Below are positions 32,982 to 41,456 of a DNA stretch of 64,000 nucleotides, in pieces (position 1 is the first letter of the stretch; each line of letters opens with the position of its first letter). The stretch is from Edaphobacter paludis (GTDB lineage: Bacteria; Acidobacteriota; Terriglobia; Terriglobales; Acidobacteriaceae), in contig NZ_CP121194.1 of the NCBI RefSeq assembly GCF_039993895.1, positions 1,736,001-1,800,000 on the forward strand, given 5' to 3'. Below the pieces are notes generated by a model that was given only the letters and a program-made list of their open reading frames with translations, ran no database searches and was not told the DNA's origin. Position numbers and translations under genes: made by a program.

Positions 32982-35096
32982 ATGGGGTTTGGTCGGATTT
33001 CTGCCGGACATGTTGTGGATGCGATGCGGATTGTTGTCGTATTTGGGCTGCTTGGTTTGGTGGTGGGGATGCCTTTGGCTGCGCGAGCGCAGGCGACGAA
33101 GGTGAAGCAGATTGAAGAGCAGGAGAAGGTGCTTCATGCCTTGAACCGGTTTACGTTTGGGCCCAGGCCAGGCGATGTGGCGGCGGTCGAGGCGATGGGG
33201 CTGCAAAGGTGGTTTGAGCAGCAGTTGAATCCGCAAAGCATTGATGACTCGGCGCTGGAGCAGCGACTGGCAGTCTTTCCAGCGATGACGATCTCGCAGA
33301 CAGAGTTGATGGAGCGGTATCCCACGCCGCAGCGGCTGCGGCAGATGATTCGAACGCGAATGCCGCTGCCGAGCAATCCGGTGGAACATGCGATCTATGC
33401 GGACGATATTGCACGGCTGGAGGCGCAAAAGGCGAAGCAGGCGGCAGTTCAGACAGCGAGTACCGGAAATGCGATGCAGCCAGCGGGGATGCAGGTGGCG
33501 GGTGACATGAACGCGGCTGGCGGTGGCATGGATGCAAGTGCGGCGGCGCAGGAGGAGAAGTTGTACGCCGATCTGGATGCGGTGAAAGTCGTTAACCTGC
33601 CGCCGGATGCGCGGATGCGGCGGATTGTGGGGATGTCTGCGGAGGAGTTCATGGCTTTTCGCAAGAGCTTGAGGCCGCAGGAGCTGAAGGCGGCGGAGGA
33701 AGGCTTGAGCCCGACGCAGAGGGAGACGTTCGAGGCTTTGCAGGGTGGGCCGCGGATGGTGGGTACGGAGTTGCTGCAATCGCGAATGCTGCGGGATATC
33801 TATAGCGAACGGCAGTTGCAGGCGGTGATGACAGACTTCTGGCTCAACCACTTCAATGTGTATCTGCGGAAGAACCAGAACGAGCCTTATCTGCTGCCGG
33901 CGTTCGAGAGGGACGTGATTCGGCCGAATGCTCTGGGGAAGTTTGAAGATCTGCTGGTGGCGACGGCAAAGAGTCCGGCGATGCAGGTGTATCTGGATAA
34001 TTGGCAGAGCATTGGGCCGAACTCGAAGGCTGCGCAGAATTCGGCGCGTGCGGCACAGCGGGCGACGAATCCGCAGGTGAAGCAGGCGCTGAAGGATCGT
34101 GGTTTGAATGAGAACTACGGGCGCGAGCTGATGGAGCTGCACACGATTGGAGTGCAGTGCGAGGTGAGTGCGGACCGTCCAGCGAAGAACCTGGATAAGT
34201 CGTGCGGTAAGGGCTATACGCAGCAGGACGTGATTGCGGTGGCGAAGACACTGACGGGATGGACGGTTGACCGTCCGGATGAAGGATCGGAGTTCAAGTT
34301 CGACGAGCGGCGACACGAGCCGGGCACGAAGAAGGTACTGGGCAAGAAGATCAAGGAGAACGGCGAAGCGGAGGGGATGCAGGTGCTGCATATGCTGGCG
34401 ACGAGTCCGGCGACGGCGAAGCTGATCTCGACGCAACTGGCGGTGCGCTTTGTAAGCGACACGCCGCCGCCGGCGCTGGTGGACAGGATGGCGAAGGCGT
34501 TTGCTAAGAGCCATGGCGACATCAAGGTGGTGCTGCGGACGATGTTCGATTCGCCGGAGTTCTGGTCTCCGGAGGTGTATCGGGCGAAGGTGAAGACTCC
34601 GGTGGAGTTCGTCGTTTCGGCGGTACGGGCGAGCGAGGCGGACGTGACGGACGCGCAGCCGCTGGTGGGCGCGCTGAACCGGCTGGGGATGCCGCTGTAT
34701 GGGATGCAGACTCCGAATGGATATAGCTGGAAGGCCGATGCGTGGGTGAATACGGGAGACCTGGTTGACCGGATGAACTTTGCGCTGGCGTTGAGCAGCG
34801 GACGAATGAATGGGGTGAAGACGGATTGGCGGGGGTTGCTGGGCGATGCATCGTTGCCGGATGCGGCGGCCAAGGAGCAACGGCTGGAGGCGTTGCTCCT
34901 GGATCAGCCTGCGAGCGAGCATACGCGGGCGACAGTGCTGGGACAGTTCCAGAATACGGCGGCGCAGGATGATGCCGCGAAGCGGTTTTCGGCGGGGCGG
35001 ATTTTGAATGCTTCGGCGCGACAGGGGCAGGACGATCGGGATGCCGGGATGATGGCGGGATTGTTGTTGGGGTCGCCGGAGTTTCAGCGGCGATAA
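32982..35096 (+). CDS. DUF1800 domain-containing protein, secreted
   Basis: 704 residues. Signal peptide about 14-37 (VVVFGLLGLVVGMPLAARA). The DUF1800 signature is LHALNRFTFGPRPGDVAAV at the start of the mature protein, LNHFNVYLRKNQ in the middle and GRELMELHTIGV and VIAVAKTLTGWT later. Between residues 140 and 190 a Gln/Ala/Gly-rich insert interrupts the domain. Function of the family is unknown; it occurs almost always next to a DUF1501 gene, as here (221 bases downstream), probably as an exported pair. Start ATG at 32982 has GAGGAG seven bases upstream. Confidence 0.9.
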   Translation: MGFGRISAGHVVDAMRIVVVFGLLGLVVGMPLAARAQATKVKQIEEQEKVLHALNRFTFGPRPGDVAAVEAMGLQRWFEQQLNPQSIDDSALEQRLAVFPAMTISQTELMERYPTPQRLRQMIRTRMPLPSNPVEHAIYADDIARLEAQKAKQAAVQTASTGNAMQPAGMQVAGDMNAAGGGMDASAAAQEEKLYADLDAVKVVNLPPDARMRRIVGMSAEEFMAFRKSLRPQELKAAEEGLSPTQRETFEALQGGPRMVGTELLQSRMLRDIYSERQLQAVMTDFWLNHFNVYLRKNQNEPYLLPAFERDVIRPNALGKFEDLLVATAKSPAMQVYLDNWQSIGPNSKAAQNSARAAQRATNPQVKQALKDRGLNENYGRELMELHTIGVQCEVSADRPAKNLDKSCGKGYTQQDVIAVAKTLTGWTVDRPDEGSEFKFDERRHEPGTKKVLGKKIKENGEAEGMQVLHMLATSPATAKLISTQLAVRFVSDTPPPALVDRMAKAFAKSHGDIKVVLRTMFDSPEFWSPEVYRAKVKTPVEFVVSAVRASEADVTDAQPLVGALNRLGMPLYGMQTPNGYSWKADAWVNTGDLVDRMNFALALSSGRMNGVKTDWRGLLGDASLPDAAAKEQRLEALLLDQPASEHTRATVLGQFQNTAAQDDAAKRFSAGRILNASARQGQDDRDAGMMAGLLLGSPEFQRR

Positions 35097-35116
35097 GCAA
35101 GTGAGGCATACCCCAG

Positions 35117-35171
35117 GGGCTAAAGCCCGGTTTTGAGGCGGGGCGAGAGAGGGCCAAGGCTGAAGCCTTGG
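35117..35171. repeat. Two small palindromes of REP-like type between DUF1800 and DUF1501
   Basis: GGGCTAAAGCCC (35117-35128) and CCAAGGCTGAAGCCTTGG (35154-35171), both with a central purine tetraloop (TAAA, TGAA), 25 bases apart. They resemble the short palindromic elements scattered in acidobacterial genomes; only this pair occurs in the window as far as I could see. Confidence 0.5.
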
Positions 35172-35317
35172 TGTACCTAGGAGCCAAATTGGATTTTGGG
35201 CGTCTATTTACCTCTAAAAGATCGATTGCTTTGCAAAACTTAGTGCCGGGAATGGAGTTAGTTATAGTAGGCCCGCAGGATGAGGTCTCAGTTTTGAAGT
35301 AGAAGGAGAGTCGCGAG

Positions 35318-36562
35318 ATGGGAATTACCAGGCGTGGTTTTATGAAGGGTGGCGCGTTGGCGCTGGTGGGGACTTCGGCGATTCCTAGTTTTTTGACGCG
35401 GAGCGTGATGGCGGAGATGACGACCGCTGCGGCGAATAAGAAGAAGCTGGTAGTGCTGTTTCAGCGGGGCGCGGCGGATGGGTTGAATATCGTGGTGCCG
35501 TATCGCGAGCAGAATTATTATGCGATGCGTCCTACGATTGCGATCAAGCAGAACGAGGTGCTTGATCTGGATGGGTTCTTTGGGCTGCATCCTGCGATGG
35601 CTGCGTTCAAGCCGCTATATGACCAGGGGCATCTGGCGATCGTTCATGCGGCGGGTTCGCCGGATACGACGCGATCGCACTTCGATGCGCAGGATTATAT
35701 GGAGAGTGGGACGCCGGGGGTGAAGTCGACTCCCGATGGTTGGCTCAATCGGGCTTTGCAGGCGGAGTTGCTGAGGGGAAAGCCTTCGGCTTTTCGCGCG
35801 GTGGCGCTGGGAGCGCAGATTCCGCGTACGCTGGAGGGTAAGGTCCCGGCGATTGCTTTGGACAACGTCCTGGACTTTTCGGTGGGAGGGCGCGGGCCAC
35901 AGACTTCACCGCTGAGCAATGCGTTTCAGGCGATGTATGACCAGAGTTCGGACGCGGTGTTGCACGGGACGGGGGAGGAGACTTTTGAGGCAGTGAAGAT
36001 GCTGAAGGCGACCGATCCGGCTCACTATCAGCCAGCGGCGGGAGTGGTCTATCCAAAGACGCAGTTTGGCAATAGTTTGAAGCAGGTGGCGCAGTTGATG
36101 AAGGCAAACCTTGGAGTGGAGGCTGCTTTCTCGGATATCGGCGGATGGGATACACACCAGAACCAGGGAAATGCGAATGGTCAGTTGGCGAATCGGTTGA
36201 CGGATTTTTCTGAAGGGGTTGCGGCCTTCTGGCAGGATATGGGGCAGGAGGCGGAGAATGTGACGCTGGTGACGATGTCGGAGTTTGGTCGGACAGCGAG
36301 GCAGAATGGGACCGGTGGAACCGACCATGGTCATGCGAATGTGATGTTTGTGCTGGGCGGCCAGGTGAAGGGCGGCAAAGTGTATGGGAAGTGGCCCGGT
36401 TTGGATAATGACCAGTTGAATGAAGGGCGCGATCTGACTGTGACGACGGACTTTCGGCGAGTGCTGGGTGAGGCGGCTTATAAGACTCTGGGAGCGAAGA
36501 ATCTGGAGCTGGTGTTTCCCGGATCGCAGGTGCAGCCGGGAGAGTTTTTGAATTTTATTTAG
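35318..36562 (+). CDS. DUF1501 domain-containing protein with Tat signal
   Basis: 414 residues. Twin-arginine leader GITRRGFMKGGALALVGT. The body belongs to the alkaline-phosphatase/sulfatase-like superfamily: KKLVVLFQRGAADGLNIVVPY, SPDTTRSHFDAQDYMESG, MSEFGRTARQNGTGGTDHGH and FVLGGQVKGGKVYG are the typical blocks; the GTDHGHA segment carries likely metal-binding His/Asp. Partner of the DUF1800 gene upstream (221-base gap with palindromes). SD AGAAGGAGAG well placed before the ATG at 35318. Role unknown. Confidence 0.92.
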   Translation: MGITRRGFMKGGALALVGTSAIPSFLTRSVMAEMTTAAANKKKLVVLFQRGAADGLNIVVPYREQNYYAMRPTIAIKQNEVLDLDGFFGLHPAMAAFKPLYDQGHLAIVHAAGSPDTTRSHFDAQDYMESGTPGVKSTPDGWLNRALQAELLRGKPSAFRAVALGAQIPRTLEGKVPAIALDNVLDFSVGGRGPQTSPLSNAFQAMYDQSSDAVLHGTGEETFEAVKMLKATDPAHYQPAAGVVYPKTQFGNSLKQVAQLMKANLGVEAAFSDIGGWDTHQNQGNANGQLANRLTDFSEGVAAFWQDMGQEAENVTLVTMSEFGRTARQNGTGGTDHGHANVMFVLGGQVKGGKVYGKWPGLDNDQLNEGRDLTVTTDFRRVLGEAAYKTLGAKNLELVFPGSQVQPGEFLNFI

Positions 36563-36754
36563 CGCGGAATATTGAGCCGCTATAGCTCTTCCGTTTTCGG
36601 GATATCAAAAAGGCAAATATACAAAATGGTGGAAAACGAGGACAACTTTTTGGCTGGGCAGGCGTCTTACTGAGTGTAGTCAGCAATTGCCGGACTTTCA
36701 GTTCCCTCGGTTCCGGCGTCCCTTATCCGCAAGGCAACTACCTACCGTAAACGT

Positions 36755-36780
36755 AAGGCCCCCACAGTATCGGGGGCCTT
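36755..36780 (-). terminator. Intrinsic terminator of the DoxX gene
   Basis: 9-bp stem AAGGCCCCC/GGGGGCCTT with an 8-base loop; on the minus strand TTACGTTTACG follows. 20 bases behind the stop codon of the minus-strand DoxX gene and also facing the DUF1501 gene. Confidence 0.75.
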
Positions 36781-36800
36781 CACTCCTTAAGCGTGAAAGT

Positions 36801-37199
36801 TCAGGAGAGGCCCAGTTTGTGGTCGAGAGCGAGGGCTCCGGCGCCGTAGAAGCAGAGCATGAAAGCGATGGCGGCGAGTTCTGCGATGTAGTTGTAGTTG
36901 CCGAAGCCTTGATGGATGCCTACGGTGACGAGTGCAACGAGCATATTGATGGCGATGAAGCCGGAGGCAAGGCGAGCGAAGAGGCCGAGGACGACCAGAA
37001 TGCCGCCGACAAACTCCGTGAAGGCCGAGACGTAGCCGAGCCAGTAGGGAAGTCCAAGGGTGACGACGTAGTGGACGAAGTGATGCAGCGCAGCGTGAGT
37101 CGAGACCTTTTGGTATCCGTGAAAGATCATGGCGGAGCCGAGGGCGAGGCGCAGGAGGAGAGCTCCCAAGGGTTGGAGGCTGTTCAGGAATTTGATCAT
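36801..37199 (-). CDS. DoxX-family membrane protein
   Basis: 132 residues with four helices: LLLRLALGSAMIFHGYQK opens the first, followed by the GYVSAFTEFVGGILVVLGLFARLAS block and the ALVTVGIHQGF element, all standard for DoxX. The family includes thiosulfate:quinone oxidoreductase subunits and redox-stress membrane proteins, but the sequence does not tell which. Start ATG at 37199 preceded by AGAGAGAA. Confidence 0.9.
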   Translation of the reverse strand: MIKFLNSLQPLGALLLRLALGSAMIFHGYQKVSTHAALHHFVHYVVTLGLPYWLGYVSAFTEFVGGILVVLGLFARLASGFIAINMLVALVTVGIHQGFGNYNYIAELAAIAFMLCFYGAGALALDHKLGLS

Positions 37200-37245
37200 A
37201 AGGATTTCTCTCTGAGGATAGCGCGGCGGCGTTGCGGTGGCTAGG

Positions 37246-38178
37246 CTATTTGGGGCCCGATGTACCAGGAGGTACGGGTTTTGCGGATTGAGCTATGTAT
37301 TGGTCGAGGAAGCTGGCGATCGATTGAGTGTAGAGGGGATCGCTGAGAGTGCTGAATCTGGCGATGGTTCTGGGCTCGGCTGCGGTGGTGTAGGCTGCTG
37401 GCGATTGGATCGTGAAGAGAAGGAGCTTGGGTGTGTGCAGGGTTTTGAGGGGTGAGGCCAGGGGGAAGTTTTCGTGGAAGAGAAGGCCGGTGGGAATGAG
37501 GCCGGAGCGTGGGTCGCGGCGGGCGGTGGCGAGCAGATCGGTGTGTGGGGAATCGAGGATGAGGGCTGGGATGGCCGGATGCGCGGCGGCGAGATTGGCT
37601 GCGAGGGAGGCTCCGGCTCCGACGCCGTACGGAATGATGTGATTGGCGGCGATGGCTCTTGAGTCGGTGAGGTATTGCCAGGCGGAATCGACGTCGTGGG
37701 TCATCTTTTGCTGGTTGGGGTGGGTGTTGGCGCTTTGGCCATAGCCGCGGTAGTCGAACGCGAAGATGTTGAGACCGAGGGTGTGAAGGGCTGACAGGGT
37801 AGGGATGGAGTTGCTGAGGGAGCCGTCACCGGGAGGGAGAAAGAGGATGGTGATGTCGGCATAACGGGCGTTGGCGGTGGGCTGAGCGGGGATCCACCAG
37901 CCGGTGAGTTGGGGGATGGCGGAGTCGTCGGGGCCGAAGTGAAGGAGCTGGTACGGTGTGCCGTCAATGGAGGCGGCCGCGGCGGAGGTCCGAGTGGGAT
38001 GCAGGACGAGCTGCCATTGTCCTTGATAGAAGAGGAGGCAGAGTGCGAGATAACCGCAGACCATAGCCACTGCTATGGTGGCGGCGATGGCCTTGATGAG
38101 CCAGATGGGATCGACTGTTTCGGGTGTGGGTGCTGGCTGTGGGCGGCGTTTGGGCGGTTTTGCTATGGGGCGGGGCAT
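37246..38178 (-). CDS. Membrane-anchored alpha/beta-hydrolase-fold protein lacking the nucleophile serine
   Basis: 310 residues. One N-terminal membrane helix (about 27-50, AIAATIAVAMVCGYLALCLLF) after a Pro/Arg-rich head, then an alpha/beta-hydrolase domain: FLPPGDGSLSNSIPTL (oxyanion region), FAFDYRGYGQSA (strand and helix typical of the BEM46/YqkD-like branch), and DSPHTDLLA further on. The nucleophile elbow expected as GxSxG reads YGVGAGASL, i.e. glycine replaces serine (codon GGA). The enzyme may be inactive or use other residues. 46 bases downstream lies the DoxX gene on the same strand. Confidence 0.82.
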   Translation of the reverse strand: MPRPIAKPPKRRPQPAPTPETVDPIWLIKAIAATIAVAMVCGYLALCLLFYQGQWQLVLHPTRTSAAAASIDGTPYQLLHFGPDDSAIPQLTGWWIPAQPTANARYADITILFLPPGDGSLSNSIPTLSALHTLGLNIFAFDYRGYGQSANTHPNQQKMTHDVDSAWQYLTDSRAIAANHIIPYGVGAGASLAANLAAAHPAIPALILDSPHTDLLATARRDPRSGLIPTGLLFHENFPLASPLKTLHTPKLLLFTIQSPAAYTTAAEPRTIARFSTLSDPLYTQSIASFLDQYIAQSAKPVPPGTSGPK

Positions 38179-38243
38179 GAAGGGTTCTGTATGAACTCTA
38201 GCATTCGTGGGGCATTTAGGATGAAGGTTGGAGGGTTTTGAAC

Positions 38244-38603
38244 GTGGCGCAGTGGGTCAGGTTGTGCGGGTTGGGTGAGGCTCCGGCGGCGGGGAAGGTG
38301 ATGGAGGCTGAGGTCGACGGCGTGGGGATTTGTCTGGCAAATGTGAATGGCAAGTTGTCGGCGCTGGATAATGTTTGTCCGCACCGGCAGGGGCCGCTGG
38401 GACAGGGGTGGCTGGAGGGTGAGGCGGTGGTCTGTCCGTGGCACTCGTGGACGTTCAATTTGAAGACGGGGTTATCCGAGTATCCGGTGCATGAACGGGT
38501 GGATGTTTTTGCGGTGAGGGTTGAGGGAGAAGATGTGCTGGTGAATCTTGAGCCTGAGCCGCTGGAAGAAGTAGAGCCTGAGGCTAAAACCTCTTTGGGG
38601 TAA
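38244..38603 (+). CDS. Rieske [2Fe-2S] ferredoxin-like protein
   Basis: 119 residues from a GTG at 38244 (GGAGGG eight bases upstream). The two cluster motifs are intact: CPHRQGPL (Cys and His) and CPWHSWTF (Cys and His), separated by the usual 17-19 residues. It is of the soluble nitrite-reductase-small-subunit/dioxygenase ferredoxin type, so it passes single electrons in the cytoplasm. The C-terminal tail (EPEPLEEVEPEA) is acidic, which would favour docking to a partner. Partner not encoded next to it. Confidence 0.9.
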   Translation: MAQWVRLCGLGEAPAAGKVMEAEVDGVGICLANVNGKLSALDNVCPHRQGPLGQGWLEGEAVVCPWHSWTFNLKTGLSEYPVHERVDVFAVRVEGEDVLVNLEPEPLEEVEPEAKTSLG

Positions 38604-38701
38604 TGTGCACCCATCATTCGCGTCTATGCTCCCATCCTTCGCGATGAGTCTGCGATGGATGGAGCAGCCGGACATTTGGGGGTGAATGGAAACCCCGGCT
38701 T

Positions 38702-39451
38702 TTACAGATTGCAGGGTTCGTTGGCTGCGTTTCGTTTGTAGCGCGTTCGGGCGTGGCGCAGCTTTTCGAGATCGGCTTCTTCCAAGGGGACGCCACCCCC
38801 TAGTTGATGCGCAGCCAGGCTGACCTGGGCGAAGTGCTCGACGGTTTCTGTCTTCATGAAGGCGTCGAGAAGGGTTTCGCCGTAGGTCAGCAGGCCATGG
38901 TTCGCGAGCAGGATGGCGTCGTGGTGGAGCAGGAAAGGCTGGAGGCTGGCGCTTACTTCGTCGGTACCGGTGGTTGCATAATCGGCCAGCGGGACGAGGC
39001 CTGTCGTCATCATAATTTCGGAGCAGATGGGTTGGTCGAGCGGCTTACGGCATGCGGCAAACGCAGTTGCAATGGGAGGATGCGCGTGAACGATGGCCTG
39101 CACGTCGGGACGCATGCGATAAACGGCGAGGTGCATGCCGATCTCACTGGTGACTTTACGCAGGCCAGAGAGCTTGTGGCCGTCAAGATCGACGATGACC
39201 ATGTCTGAGGCTTGCAGTAGGGATTTGCTGCACCCCGTCGGCGTCGCCAGGATGCGCTGATGATCGAGGCGTACGGAGAGATTGCCTGCGGTCGCCGGAG
39301 TGTAGCCGACGCGATGCATCGCTTTGCCGATGCGGACGAGTTGGCTGCGGAGATCTGCTTCCAGGGGGCTGACCACCGCCTCCGGGTCTGAGATGGGGCC
39401 TGCACTGGCGACGTGAAAAGGAATGGGCTCTTCGGTTAGATATTGGGTCAT
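38702..39451 (-). CDS. Class II aldolase / L-fuculose-phosphate aldolase-like protein
   Basis: 249 residues. Zinc-dependent aldolase of the AraD/FucA family: TPATAGNLSVR, PTGCSKSLL, the catalytic glutamate in SEIGMHLAVY, metal ligands in AIVHAHPP and ANHGLLTYGETL. It cleaves or epimerises a phosphorylated sugar between C3 and C4, or a sugar acid; exact substrate not set by the motifs. The N-terminal 25 residues are extra. It is the last gene of the minus-strand group with a DlgD-like dehydrogenase and an SDR, which points to catabolism of a sugar acid. Confidence 0.9.
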   Translation of the reverse strand: MTQYLTEEPIPFHVASAGPISDPEAVVSPLEADLRSQLVRIGKAMHRVGYTPATAGNLSVRLDHQRILATPTGCSKSLLQASDMVIVDLDGHKLSGLRKVTSEIGMHLAVYRMRPDVQAIVHAHPPIATAFAACRKPLDQPICSEIMMTTGLVPLADYATTGTDEVSASLQPFLLHHDAILLANHGLLTYGETLLDAFMKTETVEHFAQVSLAAHQLGGGVPLEEADLEKLRHARTRYKRNAANEPCNL

Positions 39452-39605
39452 CGCGCTATGAGGCTCTCCCTGGCCGATCTATCCTTGCTTGTCTAAAAAT
39501 CCTCACACCCGGCCGATCCGGTCGGAGACCATAAATATACGACCAGCGATAAGCTTTCACGCAACTTTGTAATATCCCACGGTGCTGTTGAGGCATTGGG
39601 AGCTG

Positions 39606-40613
39606 TTATTGCGCAGTATTGATCTGCTGCCATAGTTCGGGTTCCACGGGAACGCCCAGGCGCAGGTTCTCTTCGCGTAGGTGGAGGGTTTGCTCGCCGG
39701 GGTATCGGAGGGGTTTTGCGGGGTCGAGAGGCGTGGTGTCGTGGAGATTGGTGATGATGTCTTCGACGATCCGGTCTAATTCGTCGGGGGTGCCGAGGCG
39801 CGTGGGGTTGATGGCGAGGAAGAGCTGAGACTGACCGGCTTCGAGTGTGGGATCGAGGGGGAGCTGATGAGTGGCGAGGCCTCCGGCGAGCATGGCGGCA
39901 ATCATGTCGAGGACGAGCGCGAGGCTGGAGCCTTTCCAGTAGCCGATGGGGAGGGCGCGCTGCGATTCTTCGATGGCTGCGGCATCGGTGGTAAGGTTAC
40001 CGTCCGTGTCGTAGCCGCCGGGGACGGGGAGGGGAGCGTTGCGTTTGCTGTAGGCGGCGAGGGTTCCGTAGGAAAACTGCGACATGGCCATATCCAAAAC
40101 GACATGGCCTTTCGGGCGCGGAACAGCGATGACGAGCGGATTGTTGCCGACCGTGGGCGCGGCGGTCCCCCAGGCGGGGAGATTGGGGAGGGTGTTGCTC
40201 CAGCAGAGGGAGAAGAGGCCGTGCTCGGCGGCGAGCCAGCCGTAGCTTCCGCCACGCATCCAGTGATTGGTGTTGGCGAGGGCGACGGCGCCGATGCCGT
40301 TTTCTTTAGCGAGAGCGATGGTGCGCTGCATGGCTGCGTAGGCGTTGAGATTGCCGGGGCCGCGGTGGCCGTCCCAGCGCTCGATGCTGCCGAAGGCGGC
40401 GATACGCTCGGGCTCGGCGGTGACGTCGACGCTGCCATTACGGACCATGGCGGCGAAACGAGGGAAGCGGTTGAGACCGTGGGTGTAGACGCCGTCGCGT
40501 GTGGTTTCGGCGAAGAGGCGGGCGCATAGGTCGGCGCGATCCCCCTGAAGACCGAGTTGCTGCATGGCTTTTTGAAGGGCGGAGTAGAGATCGGCGTATG
40601 GAACTCTGAGCAT
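39606..40613 (-). CDS. Ldh-family (malate/L-lactate type) NAD(P)-dependent dehydrogenase, DlgD/YiaK-like
   Basis: 335 residues. Family marks: TTRDGVYTHGLNRFPRF near residue 40 (catalytic His), NTNHWMRGGSYGWLAAEHG, WGTAAPTVGNNPLVIAVPR (cofactor loop), and LALVLDMIAAMLAGG. These are enzymes outside the classical LDH fold that reduce 2-keto acids; the closest well-studied one by motif is 2,3-diketo-L-gulonate reductase (YiaK) of ascorbate/gulonate catabolism. Same strand as the aldolase and SDR; a 38-base gap separates it from the SDR upstream. Confidence 0.88.
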   Translation of the reverse strand: MLRVPYADLYSALQKAMQQLGLQGDRADLCARLFAETTRDGVYTHGLNRFPRFAAMVRNGSVDVTAEPERIAAFGSIERWDGHRGPGNLNAYAAMQRTIALAKENGIGAVALANTNHWMRGGSYGWLAAEHGLFSLCWSNTLPNLPAWGTAAPTVGNNPLVIAVPRPKGHVVLDMAMSQFSYGTLAAYSKRNAPLPVPGGYDTDGNLTTDAAAIEESQRALPIGYWKGSSLALVLDMIAAMLAGGLATHQLPLDPTLEAGQSQLFLAINPTRLGTPDELDRIVEDIITNLHDTTPLDPAKPLRYPGEQTLHLREENLRLGVPVEPELWQQINTAQ

Positions 40614-40651
40614 GGAGATAGTTTACCGAGTGGTATGGATTGTGCTGCGGA

Positions 40652-41443
40652 TTACATCCAGCCAGCGTCGATGATGTAGTTCTGGCTGGTGATGGCGGAG
40701 CTATCGTCTGCGGCGAGGAAGAGGAGGAGGCGGGAGACTTCTACTGGCAGGATGTGACGTTTCAGGAACTGGACTTCGAATAGTTTTTGTTCGTAATCGG
40801 CGGACATGTAGAGGCGTTGCTGTTTTTCGGTGAGGACTGCGCCGGGGAGCACAGCGTTGACGCGGATATTGGCAAGGCCGAGGTCTTTGGCCATGGAGCG
40901 GGTCATGCCGACGATGGCCGCCTTGGCAGTGACGTAAACGGAGAGGTGCGGTGTGGGGATCATCCAGGAGATCGAGCTCATGTTGATGATGGAGCCGCCG
41001 CCAGCGGCCTTCATGCCGGGTGCGACGGCCTGTGCGGCAAAGAACTGGTGACGAAGGTTGGCGGCCATGCCCGCGTCCCAGGAGGCGGCGGTTACATCTT
41101 CGAAACGGTGGCGGTCGTCGTTGGCGGCATTGTTGATGAGGACGCGCGGAGTGCCTAGCTGCTCGGTGATGGCGGCTATTGTGGATTGCAGTCCGTCGAT
41201 GTCGGTGAGGTCGCAGTGGTGGTAGATAGGCGGGTGCTGGCAGCGTTGGCTGAGGTCATCGATCAATGCGAGGGCGGCCTTGTCGGCGAGGTCGAGGAAG
41301 GCTACGCGAGCGCCCTGCAGGGCGAACTCTTCGACGGTGGCGGCTCCGATGCCTGAGGCTCCGCCGGTGACGAGGACGACCTGATTGGCGAGGCTGGGGT
41401 AGGTGGCGTAGATCGTCGGTGTGTAGATCGGCGGTGTGCTCAT
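40652..41443 (-). CDS. Short-chain dehydrogenase/reductase, sugar dehydrogenase type
   Basis: 263 residues from the ATG at 41443. NAD-binding TGGASGIGAATVE, NNAAND, catalytic serine in NMSSISWM and the YxxxK pair in SVYVTAKAAIVG, then NAVLPGAVLTEKQ. The long sugar-type C-terminal half (YMSADYEQKLFEVQFLK) is like L-arabinose, L-rhamnose or D-xylose 1-dehydrogenases, which make aldonolactones. It lies in a minus-strand series with the NiCoT-like gene upstream (13-base gap) and the DlgD-like gene downstream, i.e. a non-phosphorylative sugar-acid route is likely. Confidence 0.88.
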   Translation of the reverse strand: MSTPPIYTPTIYATYPSLANQVVLVTGGASGIGAATVEEFALQGARVAFLDLADKAALALIDDLSQRCQHPPIYHHCDLTDIDGLQSTIAAITEQLGTPRVLINNAANDDRHRFEDVTAASWDAGMAANLRHQFFAAQAVAPGMKAAGGGSIINMSSISWMIPTPHLSVYVTAKAAIVGMTRSMAKDLGLANIRVNAVLPGAVLTEKQQRLYMSADYEQKLFEVQFLKRHILPVEVSRLLLFLAADDSSAITSQNYIIDAGWM

Positions 41444-41456
41444 AGGTTTTATGTGG

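Noticed and set aside
32904-34922. 672-codon open frame on the minus strand across the DUF1800 gene
   Set aside because: Arg/His/Leu-rich low-complexity translation typical of an antisense frame; the plus strand has a signal peptide and family motifs.
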